From Ornithinimicrobium faecis (GTDB lineage: Bacteria > Actinomycetota > Actinomycetes > Actinomycetales > Dermatophilaceae), in assembly GCF_023923225.1 (NCBI RefSeq), contig NZ_CP099489.1, positions 2,914,001 through 2,978,000 on the forward strand: a stretch of 64,000 nucleotides of DNA, read 5' to 3'. The notes beneath the pieces were generated by a model. The model was given only the letters and a program-made list of their open reading frames with translations, ran no database searches and was not told the DNA's origin. A program made the translations under genes and the position numbers. The first letter of the stretch is position 1. Every line of letters starts with the position of its first letter. Below, piece after piece: positions 27,345 to 38,709 of the stretch.

Positions 27345-28829
27345 TCAGACGGCGTAGGACCCCAGGACGCCGTGCAGGTCCTCGGCGACCTTCGCGGTCA
27401 CCCGCGTGCCGTCGGCCGTGTGCTGCTCGGTCAGCACGTCGCCCTCGGCGTGGAGCCGGCTGACCAGGTCGCCCCGGTCATAGGGCACCAGCACGTCGAC
27501 CTCGATCTCCGGGCGCGGCAGCCCCGCCTCGACCATCGCGATCAGCGCGTCCACGCCCTGGCCGGTGCGCGCCGAGACGATCGCAACGTCCGGATAGGCC
27601 AGCTGGAGCCGGTCGAGCACCTCCGGGTCGGCGAGGTCGGCCTTGTTGACGGCGATGATCTCGCGGATGCCACTGGCGTCGACGTCGGCGAGCACCTCGT
27701 GCACGGCCACGATCTGTCCCTCGGGGTCCGGGTGTGCGCCGTCCACCACGTGGAGCAGCAGGTCGGCGTCGGCTGCTTCCTCCAGCGTGGAGCGGAAGGC
27801 CTCGACGAGCTGGTGCGGCAGCGAGCGCACGAAGCCGACGGTGTCGGTCAGCGTGTAGGGGTGACCGTCGGCGGTCTCGGCCCGACGCACCGTGGTGTCC
27901 AGGGTGGCGAACAACTGGTCCTGCACCAGGACGCCCGCGCCGGTGAGCCGGTTGAGCAGCGAGGACTTGCCGGCGTTGGTGTAGCCGACGATCGCGACGG
28001 AGGGCACGTGGTTGACCTTGCGCGAGGCCCGCTTGGTGTCGCGCATGGTCTTCATGCCCTTGATGTCGCGCCGCAGCTTGGAGATGCGCTGGTTGATCCG
28101 GCGGCGGTCCAGCTCGATCTTGGTCTCACCGGGGCCACGGGAGCCGATGCCCTCACCGCCGGCAACCCGACCACCGGCCTGACGGGACATCGACTCACCC
28201 CAGCCACGCAGGCGCGGCAGAAGATACTGCAACTGGGCCAACTCGACCTGGGCGCGGCCCTCCCGCGACTTGGCGTGCTGGGCGAAGATGTCCAGGATCA
28301 GGGCGGTCCGGTCGATGACCTTGACCTTGACGACGTCCTCCAGGGCGCGACGCTGGGACGGGCCGAGCTCGCCGTCGACGACGACGGTGTCGGCGCCCTC
28401 GGCGATCACGATGTCGCGCAGCTCCGCTGCCTTGCCCGATCCCAGATAGGTGGCCGGGTCGGGGTTGGTGCGCCGTTGGATCAGGCCCTCGAGCACAGTA
28501 GAGCCCGCGGTCTCAGCCAGTGCGGCGAGCTCGCGCAGGGAGTTCTCGGCGTCGGTCTGGGTGCCCTCGGTCCAGATGCCGGCCAGGACAACTCGCTCCA
28601 GTCGCAGCTGGCGGTATTCAACCTCGGTGACGTCCTCGAGCTCGGTGGACAGCCCCGCCACGCGGCGCAGTGCCTCGCGCTCCTCGCGATCGAACTGCTC
28701 CCCGTCAAAGGACTCCAGGCCCTCGGAATAGGTCGGGTCGGCGGACTCTGCGTTGAGGGCGGCGGCCCGCTGGTCCAGCAGTCGGGCACGCTCCGCGCCG
28801 GTGAGGTGGTTCATCTCAGTGTTCGTCAT
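27345..28829 (-). CDS. hflX: Ribosome-splitting GTPase HflX
   Basis: 494 residues, with an N-terminal HflX domain, the GGRVAGGEGIGSRGPGETKI linker, and a G domain with G1 GYTNAGKSSLLN, G3 DTVGF and G4 NKAD. The N-terminal extension of about 60 acidic residues is usual in actinobacteria. HflX splits stalled 70S ribosomes during stress, fitting functionally with tmRNA/SmpB elsewhere in the window, though they are not linked. ATG 28829 has GAGGAG just 3 bp upstream; ATG 28814 is an alternative. Confidence 0.95.
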   Translation of the reverse strand: MTNTEMNHLTGAERARLLDQRAAALNAESADPTYSEGLESFDGEQFDREEREALRRVAGLSTELEDVTEVEYRQLRLERVVLAGIWTEGTQTDAENSLRELAALAETAGSTVLEGLIQRRTNPDPATYLGSGKAAELRDIVIAEGADTVVVDGELGPSQRRALEDVVKVKVIDRTALILDIFAQHAKSREGRAQVELAQLQYLLPRLRGWGESMSRQAGGRVAGGEGIGSRGPGETKIELDRRRINQRISKLRRDIKGMKTMRDTKRASRKVNHVPSVAIVGYTNAGKSSLLNRLTGAGVLVQDQLFATLDTTVRRAETADGHPYTLTDTVGFVRSLPHQLVEAFRSTLEEAADADLLLHVVDGAHPDPEGQIVAVHEVLADVDASGIREIIAVNKADLADPEVLDRLQLAYPDVAIVSARTGQGVDALIAMVEAGLPRPEIEVDVLVPYDRGDLVSRLHAEGDVLTEQHTADGTRVTAKVAEDLHGVLGSYAV

Positions 28830-28890
28830 ATTCTCCTCAGGATCTCACCGTTCAACACCGATGACCACCGATTTCGTCCCGCCACCACCC

Positions 28891-29078
28891 TCAGGTCGTG
28901 AGATCGGCTGAGCGCCACCGAGTCGTGCGGAAGGTGTAGCGGTCCTCCGTCAGGTGTTCCTCGGCAAACTGCAGGTAGCCCTCCAGTGCCTCGCCGCGAC
29001 ATCGGTCGCCACAGCCAGGACACCCACATGCGCCTCCTGCAGGAAGTGCAACTCCTCGGGCTTGTTCAGCTCAGTCAT
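28891..29078 (-). pseudogene. Internally deleted pyridoxamine-phosphate-oxidase-like gene
   Basis: The minus strand starts with ATG and reads MTELNKPEELHFLQEAHVGV then LAVATD, a typical N-terminus of small PPOX/FMN-binding proteins. After about 26 codons the frame becomes meaningless and stops at TGA. One frame over, GALEGYLQFAEEHLTEDRY then TFRTTRWRSADLTT encodes the matching C-terminus and stops at 28891. The middle of the protein, roughly 80-90 residues, is missing. It occupies most of the 364-bp gap between hflX and the methyltransferase. The family call rests on the two ends only. Confidence 0.65.
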
Positions 29079-29193
29079 TCCACGACGCTAGCCTTCGGGT
29101 CTGACACTGCCACCTGGCTGTGGAAGGCTCCCCAGGACGACAGGACGAAAGCCCAGGGCAGCACACCACGGGACAGCAGACGGGAGAATCGGG

Positions 29194-29796
29194 ATGTCCC
29201 AGGACCACTACTTCACTGCCGAGCCCGCCTCGCCGGCCGAGCTGCGCGAGCGCGAGGTCGAGCTCGCGGGACACACGGTCACCGTGCAGACCGCGGGCGG
29301 GATCTTCTCCCCCGACGGCATTGACAAGGGCACCTCCGTGCTGCTCAAGCACGCACCGCGCCCGCCGGAGCAGGGCACCTTCCTCGACCTCGGCTGCGGC
29401 TGGGGGCCGATGGCCCTGACGATGGCGCTGCACTCCCCCGCCGCCACGGTCCATGCCGTCGACGTCAACCAGCGCGCCCTGGACCTGGTGCGCCGCAACG
29501 CGGCAGCACTCGGGTGCGCCGTGACCGCCGTGACGCCGGACGAGGCCCCCGGCGACACGGCATACGACCTGATCTGGTCCAACCCACCGATCCGGGTCGG
29601 CAAGGCCGTGCTGCACGAGATGATGCGCGCCTGGCTCCCCCGCCTCGCGTCCAGCGGTGAGGCCTGGCTGGTGGTGCAGAAGAACCTCGGCGCCGACTCC
29701 CTCCTGAAGTGGCTGGCCAACGAGTTCCCGGATCTGGCCGTGGACCGACCCACCACCAGCGGCGGGTTCCGACTCATCCGGGTCGCGCGTCCCTGA
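29194..29796 (+). CDS. RsmC-like class I methyltransferase (MTS domain)
   Basis: 200 residues of a single MTS domain. The SAM-binding motif is LDLGCGWGP (about 67-75), an acidic motif II is in AVDVNQRALD, and the catalytic SNPPIRVGK identifies the N-methyltransferase NPPY/NPPI type that acts on exocyclic amines of rRNA guanines (RsmC/RlmG). It lacks the N-terminal duplicated domain of E. coli RsmC, as is usual in actinobacteria. Its end overlaps the convergent membrane-protein gene by 23 bp. Confidence 0.85.
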   Translation: MSQDHYFTAEPASPAELREREVELAGHTVTVQTAGGIFSPDGIDKGTSVLLKHAPRPPEQGTFLDLGCGWGPMALTMALHSPAATVHAVDVNQRALDLVRRNAAALGCAVTAVTPDEAPGDTAYDLIWSNPPIRVGKAVLHEMMRAWLPRLASSGEAWLVVQKNLGADSLLKWLANEFPDLAVDRPTTSGGFRLIRVARP

Positions 29797-30190
29797 CCCC
29801 GGAGGTCAGCCACACCCCGATGCCGGCGAGCAGGACGCCCAGCCCCTCGGCGACCGCGCTGATCACCTTCGGAGTGGTCCAGAACGGGTCATACATCGAG
29901 GGGATCGGCCCGATGGCCGGCACATTGACGTAGGTGTAGAGCAGCACCGGAACGAAAGCGCTCAGCGCGGCCAGACCCGCAACCAGGTAGGCGCCCCGCG
30001 AGGGCCGCAACAGCACATAGAGCGCGACCAGCAGCGCCACCACCGCCTGGATCCGGAACAACCACCCGCCACCGATCCCGCCCGGCGCCGCGAGCTGCAT
30101 CTGCGGCGCCAGGCGGAGGTGGACCACGGCATCGACGAGCAGGGCCAGGACGACCAGTCCCCGCACGACGCGCTCGGTCACGGCACTCAC
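29774..30190 (-). CDS. DoxX-like small membrane protein
   Basis: 138 residues with four hydrophobic helices (about 9-25, 45-62, 68-88 and 108-128). The pattern is that of small DoxX/DUF-type proteins, but no diagnostic motif is present. GTG 30190 overlaps the cupredoxin stop by 4 bp, making it the third gene of an overlapping MFS-cupredoxin-membrane-protein operon. A role in copper or redox handling is inferred from this position only. Confidence 0.6.
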   Translation of the reverse strand: MSAVTERVVRGLVVLALLVDAVVHLRLAPQMQLAAPGGIGGGWLFRIQAVVALLVALYVLLRPSRGAYLVAGLAALSAFVPVLLYTYVNVPAIGPIPSMYDPFWTTPKVISAVAEGLGVLLAGIGVWLTSGVRDARPG

Positions 30191-30627
30191 CCCACCGTCA
30201 GGACCGACACCATCGCCGGGTGCGGGATGCAGAAGTAGGAGTAGTCGCCCGCCTCGTCCGGCGCGGTGAAGGTGACCGTCTCGCCGGGCCCGACCTCCAC
30301 ATCGAAGAGCCCCTCCTCATCCGAGGTCACGGTGTGGCCGACGTCGTCCTGGTTGGTCACCGTCACCTCGGCGCCGGGCTCGATGGTCCCGGTCGTCTCG
30401 TAGTCGAAGTCGACGATGGTGATCAGCGCGGCACCCTCCTCGAGCGTCACCTCGGGCGAGTCCGGCTCGTCGTCACCCGAGCAGCCGGACAGCACGGCAG
30501 GGAGTATGCCGAGGGCCAGGACTGCAGCGGCGGCGCGGCGCAGGACGGGCTGGCTGCGGTGGGGTCGGCTGAGGAGGTGGCGCTGGCTGGGAAGGTGTTG
30601 GCTCGGGCGCGGGTGGCTCGGGGTCAT
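30187..30627 (-). CDS. Plastocyanin-like cupredoxin lipoprotein
   Basis: 146 residues. A long arginine/histidine-rich start precedes a lipoprotein signal with lipobox LSGC, an acidic spacer, and a small cupredoxin domain. Type-1 copper ligands are all visible: His in VGHTVTSDE, then Cys, His and Met in FCIPHPAMVSV. It would be attached to the outer face of the membrane and bind one copper ion for electron transfer or copper storage. ATG 30627 overlaps the MFS stop by 4 bp (ATGA). Confidence 0.85.
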   Translation of the reverse strand: MTPSHPRPSQHLPSQRHLLSRPHRSQPVLRRAAAAVLALGILPAVLSGCSGDDEPDSPEVTLEEGAALITIVDFDYETTGTIEPGAEVTVTNQDDVGHTVTSDEEGLFDVEVGPGETVTFTAPDEAGDYSYFCIPHPAMVSVLTVG

Positions 30628-31985
30628 GCCGGATTGTACGGCGCTGGCCCGTTGGCGGATTGGTCGCGAGGGAAGGACGTCGTGGCCACCACCGCCGCAC
30701 CGATCGCGTTGAGGACGATCCATGCCGTGATGGTGGCCACCAGGCCCGCCTGGTCGGCAAGCAGCCCGCCCGCGATCCCGCCGACTGGCACGATCCCCAT
30801 GGTGAGCGTGCGCCGGGTCGCCGAGACTCGCCCCATCAGCTCCGTCGGGGTCAGCTCCGCAGCGATCCCGGCCAGGAGCACGTTGTAGGTCACGATCGCC
30901 ACGCCCCAGCAGAACGAGCCGGCGAGCAGCCAGGCCGTCGCGCGGTGCGGGTCCAGCAGAGCCGTCAGCGTCAGGGCGGCCACCGGCGCGAGCAGCAGGA
31001 CTGACCCGCGCAGCACCCGTGGCACGCCCAGGCGGTCGGCGAGCGGGACCGCCACGAGCGATCCGAGCAGCCCGCCGACGCCACCGGCGGAGACCAGCAG
31101 GCCGAGCACGGTCGCGCCGAGATCCAACTCTCGCAGCACCAGCACGACCTCGACTGCGGAGTGCACCGCGAGGCCCAGGTTGATCAACATCGACCCGAGG
31201 GTGAGCCGCCACAGGGTGCGTCGTTCCCGCAACGTCGACCAGCCGAGCCTGCCCTCCCGCAGGAAGCGGGCGAGCGCCGTCGTGGCCGCCTCCGGCTCCT
31301 CCCCCGCGGATCCCGTGGGGTCTTCGTCCGCGGCGACGGTCGGCTGTTCGGGCGCGGCCAGGCGCAACCTGAGGACCACCAGGGCGGCGAACGCGGTGAG
31401 CGCGGCGGCCACCGCGAGGGTGGGTCCGGCGCCGGTGAGGGCGACCAGCACGCCGGCGAGCGCGGGCACGACCAGGGAGATCACCGACTCGGCCGACTGC
31501 ATCCTGGACACCAGGCGGGACACTCCGCTGACGCCCACGGCCCTCGGGGCGATTGCTGTCTGGGTGGTCTCGACCACCACGGCGGCTGTCCCTGCCAGGG
31601 TGGCCACCGCATACAGGTGGAGCAGGGTCAGCCCGTCCAGGGACCAGGCCAGGACGAGGCTGGCCAACAGCCCCGCGCGGACCAGGCCGGAGGCGAGCAG
31701 CAACCGGACGGTGGGTGAGCGATCGACGAGGACGCCGATGGGGATGCCAAGGACCAGGAAGGCCAGCGTGCCGAGTGCGTTGAGCAAGCCCATCTGGGCT
31801 GCCGTCGCACCGAGCACCACGACGGCGAGGACGTCGGTGGCCAGGTCGGCGGTGTTGCGCCCGGCGGCGTCCAGCGCGTTGGACAGGATCAGCGGCCGGC
31901 CGGTGGACGGTGCACGCGACGGTGCGGGTTCAGGGTTGCGTGACGGGTCAGGGTGTGACGAGGGGTCAGGGATGTGCGCAGGCAT
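30624..31985 (-). CDS. MFS exporter
   Basis: 453 residues with about 12 membrane helices. A cytoplasmic loop near residue 75 (LVDRSPTVRLL) and the later ADRLGVPRVLRG are MFS-type loop motifs; overall it resembles the MFS_3/EntS exporter group. The N-terminus carries a 35-residue hydrophilic proline/serine stretch. ATG 31985 has GAGGTG upstream. First gene of the overlapping operon with the cupredoxin and membrane protein. Repeat array 3 begins 140 bp upstream. Confidence 0.85.
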   Translation of the reverse strand: MPAHIPDPSSHPDPSRNPEPAPSRAPSTGRPLILSNALDAAGRNTADLATDVLAVVVLGATAAQMGLLNALGTLAFLVLGIPIGVLVDRSPTVRLLLASGLVRAGLLASLVLAWSLDGLTLLHLYAVATLAGTAAVVVETTQTAIAPRAVGVSGVSRLVSRMQSAESVISLVVPALAGVLVALTGAGPTLAVAAALTAFAALVVLRLRLAAPEQPTVAADEDPTGSAGEEPEAATTALARFLREGRLGWSTLRERRTLWRLTLGSMLINLGLAVHSAVEVVLVLRELDLGATVLGLLVSAGGVGGLLGSLVAVPLADRLGVPRVLRGSVLLLAPVAALTLTALLDPHRATAWLLAGSFCWGVAIVTYNVLLAGIAAELTPTELMGRVSATRRTLTMGIVPVGGIAGGLLADQAGLVATITAWIVLNAIGAAVVATTSFPRDQSANGPAPYNPA

Positions 31986-32125
31986 GAGTCACCTCAGGAA
32001 GTGTGGAGGAACAGAGCACGTCGACACCGACCCGGCGCAGTCGGTGCGCGGGTCTGGCGGTGTCAGCGGCGACTCAGAGGCTGTCGCTGCGAGCTCTGAA
32101 GAACACGTCCCTCTTCCTGGGTCTC

Positions 32126-32221
32126 ACACATTTTCATAGCGGTTTCGCACGCCCGCCCCGCATTTTCATAGCGGTTTCGTACGCGCACCCCGCGACTTCG
32201 TAGCGGTTTCGCACATCAGCC
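32126..32221. repeat. Intergenic tandem repeat array 3 (three 32-bp units)
   Basis: Units start at 32126, 32158 and 32190, with core CATTTTCATAGCGGTTTCGC; the third is degenerate at its left. It is a sub-type of the arrays at 12885 and 24843, differing by AGCGGTTTCG in place of ACAGGTCTCG. It lies in the 387-bp gap between the fic stop and the MFS start. In the rest of that gap (32222-32372) I see only an open frame following the fic stop codon. Confidence 0.88.
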
Positions 32222-32372
32222 TGCGATGCACGCACAGAGCACTGTAGCCGCTGGGCGGGGAACCTCAACTGGTTGCTGCCGTGACTACGCGCGCGTCCGG
32301 CCCGAGGATGTCCGGGATGCCGAGCCCGAGGTGCTCAAGAGGGGCAATCCCCTTCGAAGGGAGCGGGCTGTT

Positions 32373-32969
32373 CTACGGTTCGAGGCGTCGAGCCCAGAAC
32401 TCGGTAAGGAGGCCGGGTCGTCCGTTGTCGAAGTCGGCGAGGGCCGACCGGTACCGCTCGAACGCTGGAGTTCCTCGTTCGACCGCGACCTCGAGGGACG
32501 GCCAGTCGAGCCGGACGAGCAGCTCGCTCAGGAGTGCGCGGATGGTGCGCCCGTTGAAGTCCGCGAACGGGTGGATGCGCAGGAACTCACCTTCGGCATA
32601 GGTGAGCAGTTCCATCTGCAGGTCGAGTGTGTGTGCGTGGGCCAGGCGGGTCTGCACGTTATCCGCGTATTCGCGCATCAGTATCGGGACAAGGAAGTGC
32701 TCGGGCGGGATGTGGTTGCCGATCTGCACCAGCTCGCGTCGCCACTGGCCCGCGATGTCCGGGATGAGGCCGCCGATGATCTCCTGATGGAAGTGGCGGA
32801 TCAGCTCGTCGGTGTAGGGCTGCTCCTGGAACTCGCCCCGGCCGACGCGTGCAAGCAACGAAACCAGGTGGGGTGCGATCGCGTCGGCGAGCTGCGCATA
32901 GGTGAGTTCGCCATGGGTGGTGGCGAACTGACGGGTCAGACTCGCGTCTGCTTCGCCTGCTGGATCCAC
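32373..32969 (-). CDS. Fic-domain toxin
   Basis: 198 residues. The Fic motif is HPFADFNGRTIR (133-144): the catalytic His133 and the acidic Asp137 and Arg141 are present, but the position normally Gly or Ala is Phe138. Fic proteins transfer AMP or other phosphoryl groups to target proteins. GTG 32969 lies 34 bp inside the upstream small gene, so translation is coupled. The preceding gene carries an inhibitory helix, making this a class I Fic module (VbhT/VbhA-like). Base composition here is visibly less GC-rich than around, suggesting transfer. Confidence 0.87.
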   Translation of the reverse strand: MDPAGEADASLTRQFATTHGELTYAQLADAIAPHLVSLLARVGRGEFQEQPYTDELIRHFHQEIIGGLIPDIAGQWRRELVQIGNHIPPEHFLVPILMREYADNVQTRLAHAHTLDLQMELLTYAEGEFLRIHPFADFNGRTIRALLSELLVRLDWPSLEVAVERGTPAFERYRSALADFDNGRPGLLTEFWARRLEP

Positions 32970-33124
32970 GCTTCCGAGACCGGTTCGTTTTCCATGGCCA
33001 TGCTGGCCGCCACACGATCAATGACCACGGCAAGGCGCGCTTCGCGCTTCTGCTTGTCGCTGAGCGCACGCCAGCGAGCCAGCGACTCCGCCGCCGGCTG
33101 CGTGATCTGAACCGTGGTGCTCAT
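32936..33124 (-). CDS. Fic antitoxin with inhibitory helix (VbhA/FicA-like)
   Basis: 62 residues. The C-terminal part contains SMAMEN (41-46), which fits the inhibitory consensus [S/T]xxxE[G/N]; its glutamate would block ATP binding in the partner Fic protein. The N-terminal part (VQITQPAAESLARWRALSDK) is polar and helical. Overlapping the fic gene by 34 bp ensures that antitoxin is made first. It sits between fic and miaA, 12 bp from the miaA stop. Confidence 0.82.
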   Translation of the reverse strand: MSTTVQITQPAAESLARWRALSDKQKREARLAVVIDRVAASMAMENEPVSEAWIQQAKQTRV

Positions 33125-33136
33125 AGTCCCTACAGT

Positions 33137-34090
33137 CTACTCGGCGTGACTGGTGCCTGAGCTGTGGCCGGCGCGAGACACCACCTGCAGTGCCTGCTCG
33201 AGCAGGTCGTCGCTGTCGTGCGGCAGCCAGGTGATGCGGGGGTCGGGACGGAACCAGGACTCCTGCCTGCGCACCAGCCGTTGCGTGGCAGTGACCGTGT
33301 CCTCCCGAGCACTGTCCTCCCCGGTCCTGCCGTCGAGCAGCGCGAGCACCTGGGCATAGCCAATCGCGCGCGAGGCGGTCCGCCCACTGCGCAGACCGAG
33401 AGCCTCCAGGGACCGCACCTCCTCAACCAGCCCCTGCTCCCACATGCGATCCACCCGGCGGGCGATCCGCTCATCGAGCACCGAGCGCTCGGCCGACAGT
33501 CCGATCTGGACGGTTGCCTCGGCATACTCCCGGCGGGGCAGGGTCGCGCTGAACGGGCGCCCGGTCAGCTCGATCACCTCCAGTGCCCGCACGATCCGGC
33601 GGCCGTTGCGGGGCTCGATCCGCGCCCCCGCCTCCGGGTCGATCGCGCTCAGGTGCGCATGGAGCTCCGCGACCCCGACCCGCTCCAGCTCGGTGTCCCA
33701 CCGGGCCCGGACCTGGGGGTCGGTCGGTGGGATCTCGAGCAGGTCCACGAGTGCTCGGACATAGAGCCCGGACCCGCCGACCACGACCGGCACCCGCCCA
33801 CGGTCACGGATCGCGGCGAGATCGGCTCGTGCGGCGCTCTGGTAGGCCGCAACACTCGCCTCCTGTGTGATGTCCAGAACGTCGAGTTGGTGGTGGGCGA
33901 TCCCCTCACGCTCGGCCGGCGTGAGCTTGGCGGTGCCGATGTCCATCCCGCGATAGAGCTGGGAGGCGTCGGCGTTGATGACCTCACCACCCAGGCGCTG
34001 TGCCAGGGCCACGCCGAGATCGGACTTGCCCGTGGCGGTCGCCCCGACGACGGCGACCACAGGCAGACGATCACGGGTGTGGGTGGGCAC
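33137..34090 (-). CDS. miaA: tRNA dimethylallyltransferase
   Basis: 317 residues. P-loop [16 protein letters not shown] at the N-terminus, then [18 protein letters not shown], a [16 protein letters not shown] segment and [11 protein letters not shown] near the end, all diagnostic of MiaA, which adds an isoprenoid to A37 of tRNAs reading UNN codons. GTG 34090 is used because the P-loop follows at once. Divergent from the PDRP gene with an 88-bp shared promoter region. The fic module lies directly downstream. Confidence 0.96.
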   Translation of the reverse strand: MPTHTRDRLPVVAVVGATATGKSDLGVALAQRLGGEVINADASQLYRGMDIGTAKLTPAEREGIAHHQLDVLDITQEASVAAYQSAARADLAAIRDRGRVPVVVGGSGLYVRALVDLLEIPPTDPQVRARWDTELERVGVAELHAHLSAIDPEAGARIEPRNGRRIVRALEVIELTGRPFSATLPRREYAEATVQIGLSAERSVLDERIARRVDRMWEQGLVEEVRSLEALGLRSGRTASRAIGYAQVLALLDGRTGEDSAREDTVTATQRLVRRQESWFRPDPRITWLPHDSDDLLEQALQVVSRAGHSSGTSHAE

Positions 34091-34178
34091 GGCGGCAGTG
34101 TGACACGTATGCCGTGTGGTCCGGGAGGGGAGGGAGGTGACCCGACCCTGCGGGGCGAGTGGCGACATACTGGTGGGC

Positions 34179-35015
34179 ATGAGTGGTCCCCCTCTGGAAC
34201 TGCACGTGGTCGCCGACTCGACCGGTGACACCGCCGCCCGCGTGGCCCGCGCCTCCGCCGCGCAGTACGCGACCTACGACGTCCGGATCATCCGGCACCC
34301 GCGGATCACCTCCGCCGAGGGGTTGCGCGCGGTGATCCGCAACCTGGACCCGACGCGCCACCGGATGGCCGTCTTCTCCACCGTGGTCGATGACGAACTG
34401 CGCGCGCTGGTCGCCCAGTTGTGCGCCGAGCGCGGCATCCCCCACGCCGACCTGCTCGATCCGGCACTGAGCGCGCTGCAGGCCGCCACCGGCTCAGCAC
34501 CCGAGCGCGTGATCCGCCCGGTCGGGGTCGGTGAGGACTATTTCAAGCGGATCCAGGCGATGGAGTTTGCGATCGCCAACGATGACGGACACCTGACGCA
34601 CCCGCTCACCCAGGCCGACATCGTCCTGATCGGGGTCTCCCGGTCCGGCAAGACACCGCTGTCGATGTATCTGGGTTATCTCGGCTATCGAACCTCCAAC
34701 ATCCCCCTGGTGCGCGGCATCAACCCGCCTGACCAGTTGTTCCAGGTCGATCGCTGGAAGATCGTCGGACTGACCCTGGACCCGGAGCGGCTCAAGGAGA
34801 TCCGGCAGAAGCGGGTCCGCGCCCTCGGTGGCCACCGACAGGGCGACGGCTACACCGAGCTGGTCGGGATCTATGACGAGCTCGACGAGGTCGGCGCGAT
34901 CCAGCGCAAGCTGGGCTGCCCGGTCATCGACACCACCGCCCTGGCCCTCGAGGAGGCCGCCGGGCGGGTGATCGAGATCGTCGAGCGTCGGCGTGAGGCC
35001 GCAACGGGCAGTTGA
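34179..35015 (+). CDS. ppsR: PPDK/PEP-synthase regulatory protein (kinase-pyrophosphorylase)
   Basis: 278 residues of the PSRP/DUF299 family: [20 protein letters not shown] at the start, P-loop [14 protein letters not shown] at about 152-165 and RYLPHPLVKGI-like [12 protein letters not shown] after it. These bifunctional enzymes phosphorylate (with ADP) and dephosphorylate a threonine next to the catalytic histidine of PPDK or PpsA. ATG 34179 follows CATACT by 7 bp, suggesting a leaderless mRNA. The PPDK gene follows 152 bp downstream on the same strand, so the target is very likely PpdK. Confidence 0.92.
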   Translation: MSGPPLELHVVADSTGDTAARVARASAAQYATYDVRIIRHPRITSAEGLRAVIRNLDPTRHRMAVFSTVVDDELRALVAQLCAERGIPHADLLDPALSALQAATGSAPERVIRPVGVGEDYFKRIQAMEFAIANDDGHLTHPLTQADIVLIGVSRSGKTPLSMYLGYLGYRTSNIPLVRGINPPDQLFQVDRWKIVGLTLDPERLKEIRQKRVRALGGHRQGDGYTELVGIYDELDEVGAIQRKLGCPVIDTTALALEEAAGRVIEIVERRREAATGS

Positions 35016-35167
35016 CCACCACGCGGACGGGGCCGGAGCCGTGAGGGCACTGTCAGGAAACTCACGTCCCCTCTGCGCCCGGGGCGGCGCTGGTGCCAGT
35101 AGTCTGCCCACGTGGGTCGGTGCGGGCCGTCCCAGAGCACACGACGTCACCGAGGAGACGCCCTGAT

Positions 35168-37855
<2,688 letters not shown>

Positions 37856-37891
37856 GCGCGCCGTTCTGACCACGAACGGGCGCCCCTCCAC

Positions 37892-38638
37892 GTGGCGACA
37901 GCACACGTGACGGCTGCACAGCGGGCTGCCGAGCTCACCGAGCTCGGCGGCTTTGCCGTGTTCGCGACCGACCACGACGGGCTGCTGCCGCTGGCCACCG
38001 CCCTGGAGGCCGGACACCTGGCCACCCGGTTCGCCGCGACCCGCTCGGGGCTGGCCACCGGCACGGGGCTGCCGGTGGAGCAGGTGCAGCACAGGACGGC
38101 GGTCTCAGCCGCGCAGGTGGGGCTGGTCTCCCGGCTCTGGTCAATCGCGCTGGCGTCGGTCGCGCTGCACGAGTGGGTGCCAGCGTTGACCCGTGATCAG
38201 GTGTGGATCGACGCGAGTCACCGCAACCCCTCCCCCCTGGCCATCAGCGACCCCGAGGCCGGTCTGCCCGTGGACGGGACCACCAGCGCGGTCACCGCGA
38301 TCGAGGAGCTTGTCGTCCACGGTGGCGTCGCGGCCATCACTGATGCCTGCCAGGAACACGGCTCCACGTCGGCCAGGGTCCTGGTCAGCAACGCCGCGTC
38401 GAGCCTGGTGGCGGCCGCCCGAGTGATCGGCAGCAAGGTGCCCCACCGTGCCGTGCACCTCGACGAGGTGGCGCGGTCACTGCTGGAGCGCCCGTGGTTG
38501 GCCGCTGGCGGGGCCTATCGCGACACGGCGGAGTTCAAACGCACCGGCTGCTGCCTCTATTACCGGCTGCCCGGGCACGGCCTGTGTCCCGACTGCGTCC
38601 TGGTGCGCCCCGGTCACAGCGCCGACGCCCATCACTGA
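37892..38638 (+). CDS. FhuF-like (2Fe-2S) ferric reductase-type protein
   Basis: 248 residues. The C-terminus GCCLYYRLPGHGLCPDCVLV (about 218-237) is the C-C-x10-C-x2-C cluster of FhuF-type ferric-siderophore reductases, binding an unusual 2Fe-2S centre. The rest is the low-similarity helical body of that family. A role in releasing iron from siderophores is likely, but no transporter lies nearby. GTG 37892 is the farthest reasonable start, 36 bp after ppdK. Confidence 0.75.
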   Translation: MATAHVTAAQRAAELTELGGFAVFATDHDGLLPLATALEAGHLATRFAATRSGLATGTGLPVEQVQHRTAVSAAQVGLVSRLWSIALASVALHEWVPALTRDQVWIDASHRNPSPLAISDPEAGLPVDGTTSAVTAIEELVVHGGVAAITDACQEHGSTSARVLVSNAASSLVAAARVIGSKVPHRAVHLDEVARSLLERPWLAAGGAYRDTAEFKRTGCCLYYRLPGHGLCPDCVLVRPGHSADAHH

Positions 38639-38709
38639 ACGACAGCGCCCACGTCAGGTCCGCAGGTCGTGATGCGGCACCGCTGAACAGCGTGACTTAC
38701 GCTGCCCCC

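Noticed and set aside
32281..32390. tRNA-like GGTTCGAGG element near the fic stop
   Set aside because: No acceptor, D- or anticodon-stem pairing can be formed around it.
32226..33110. Plus-strand open frame of 294 codons across the fic region
   Set aside because: Antisense to fic and its antitoxin; the minus-strand frames carry the recognisable motifs.
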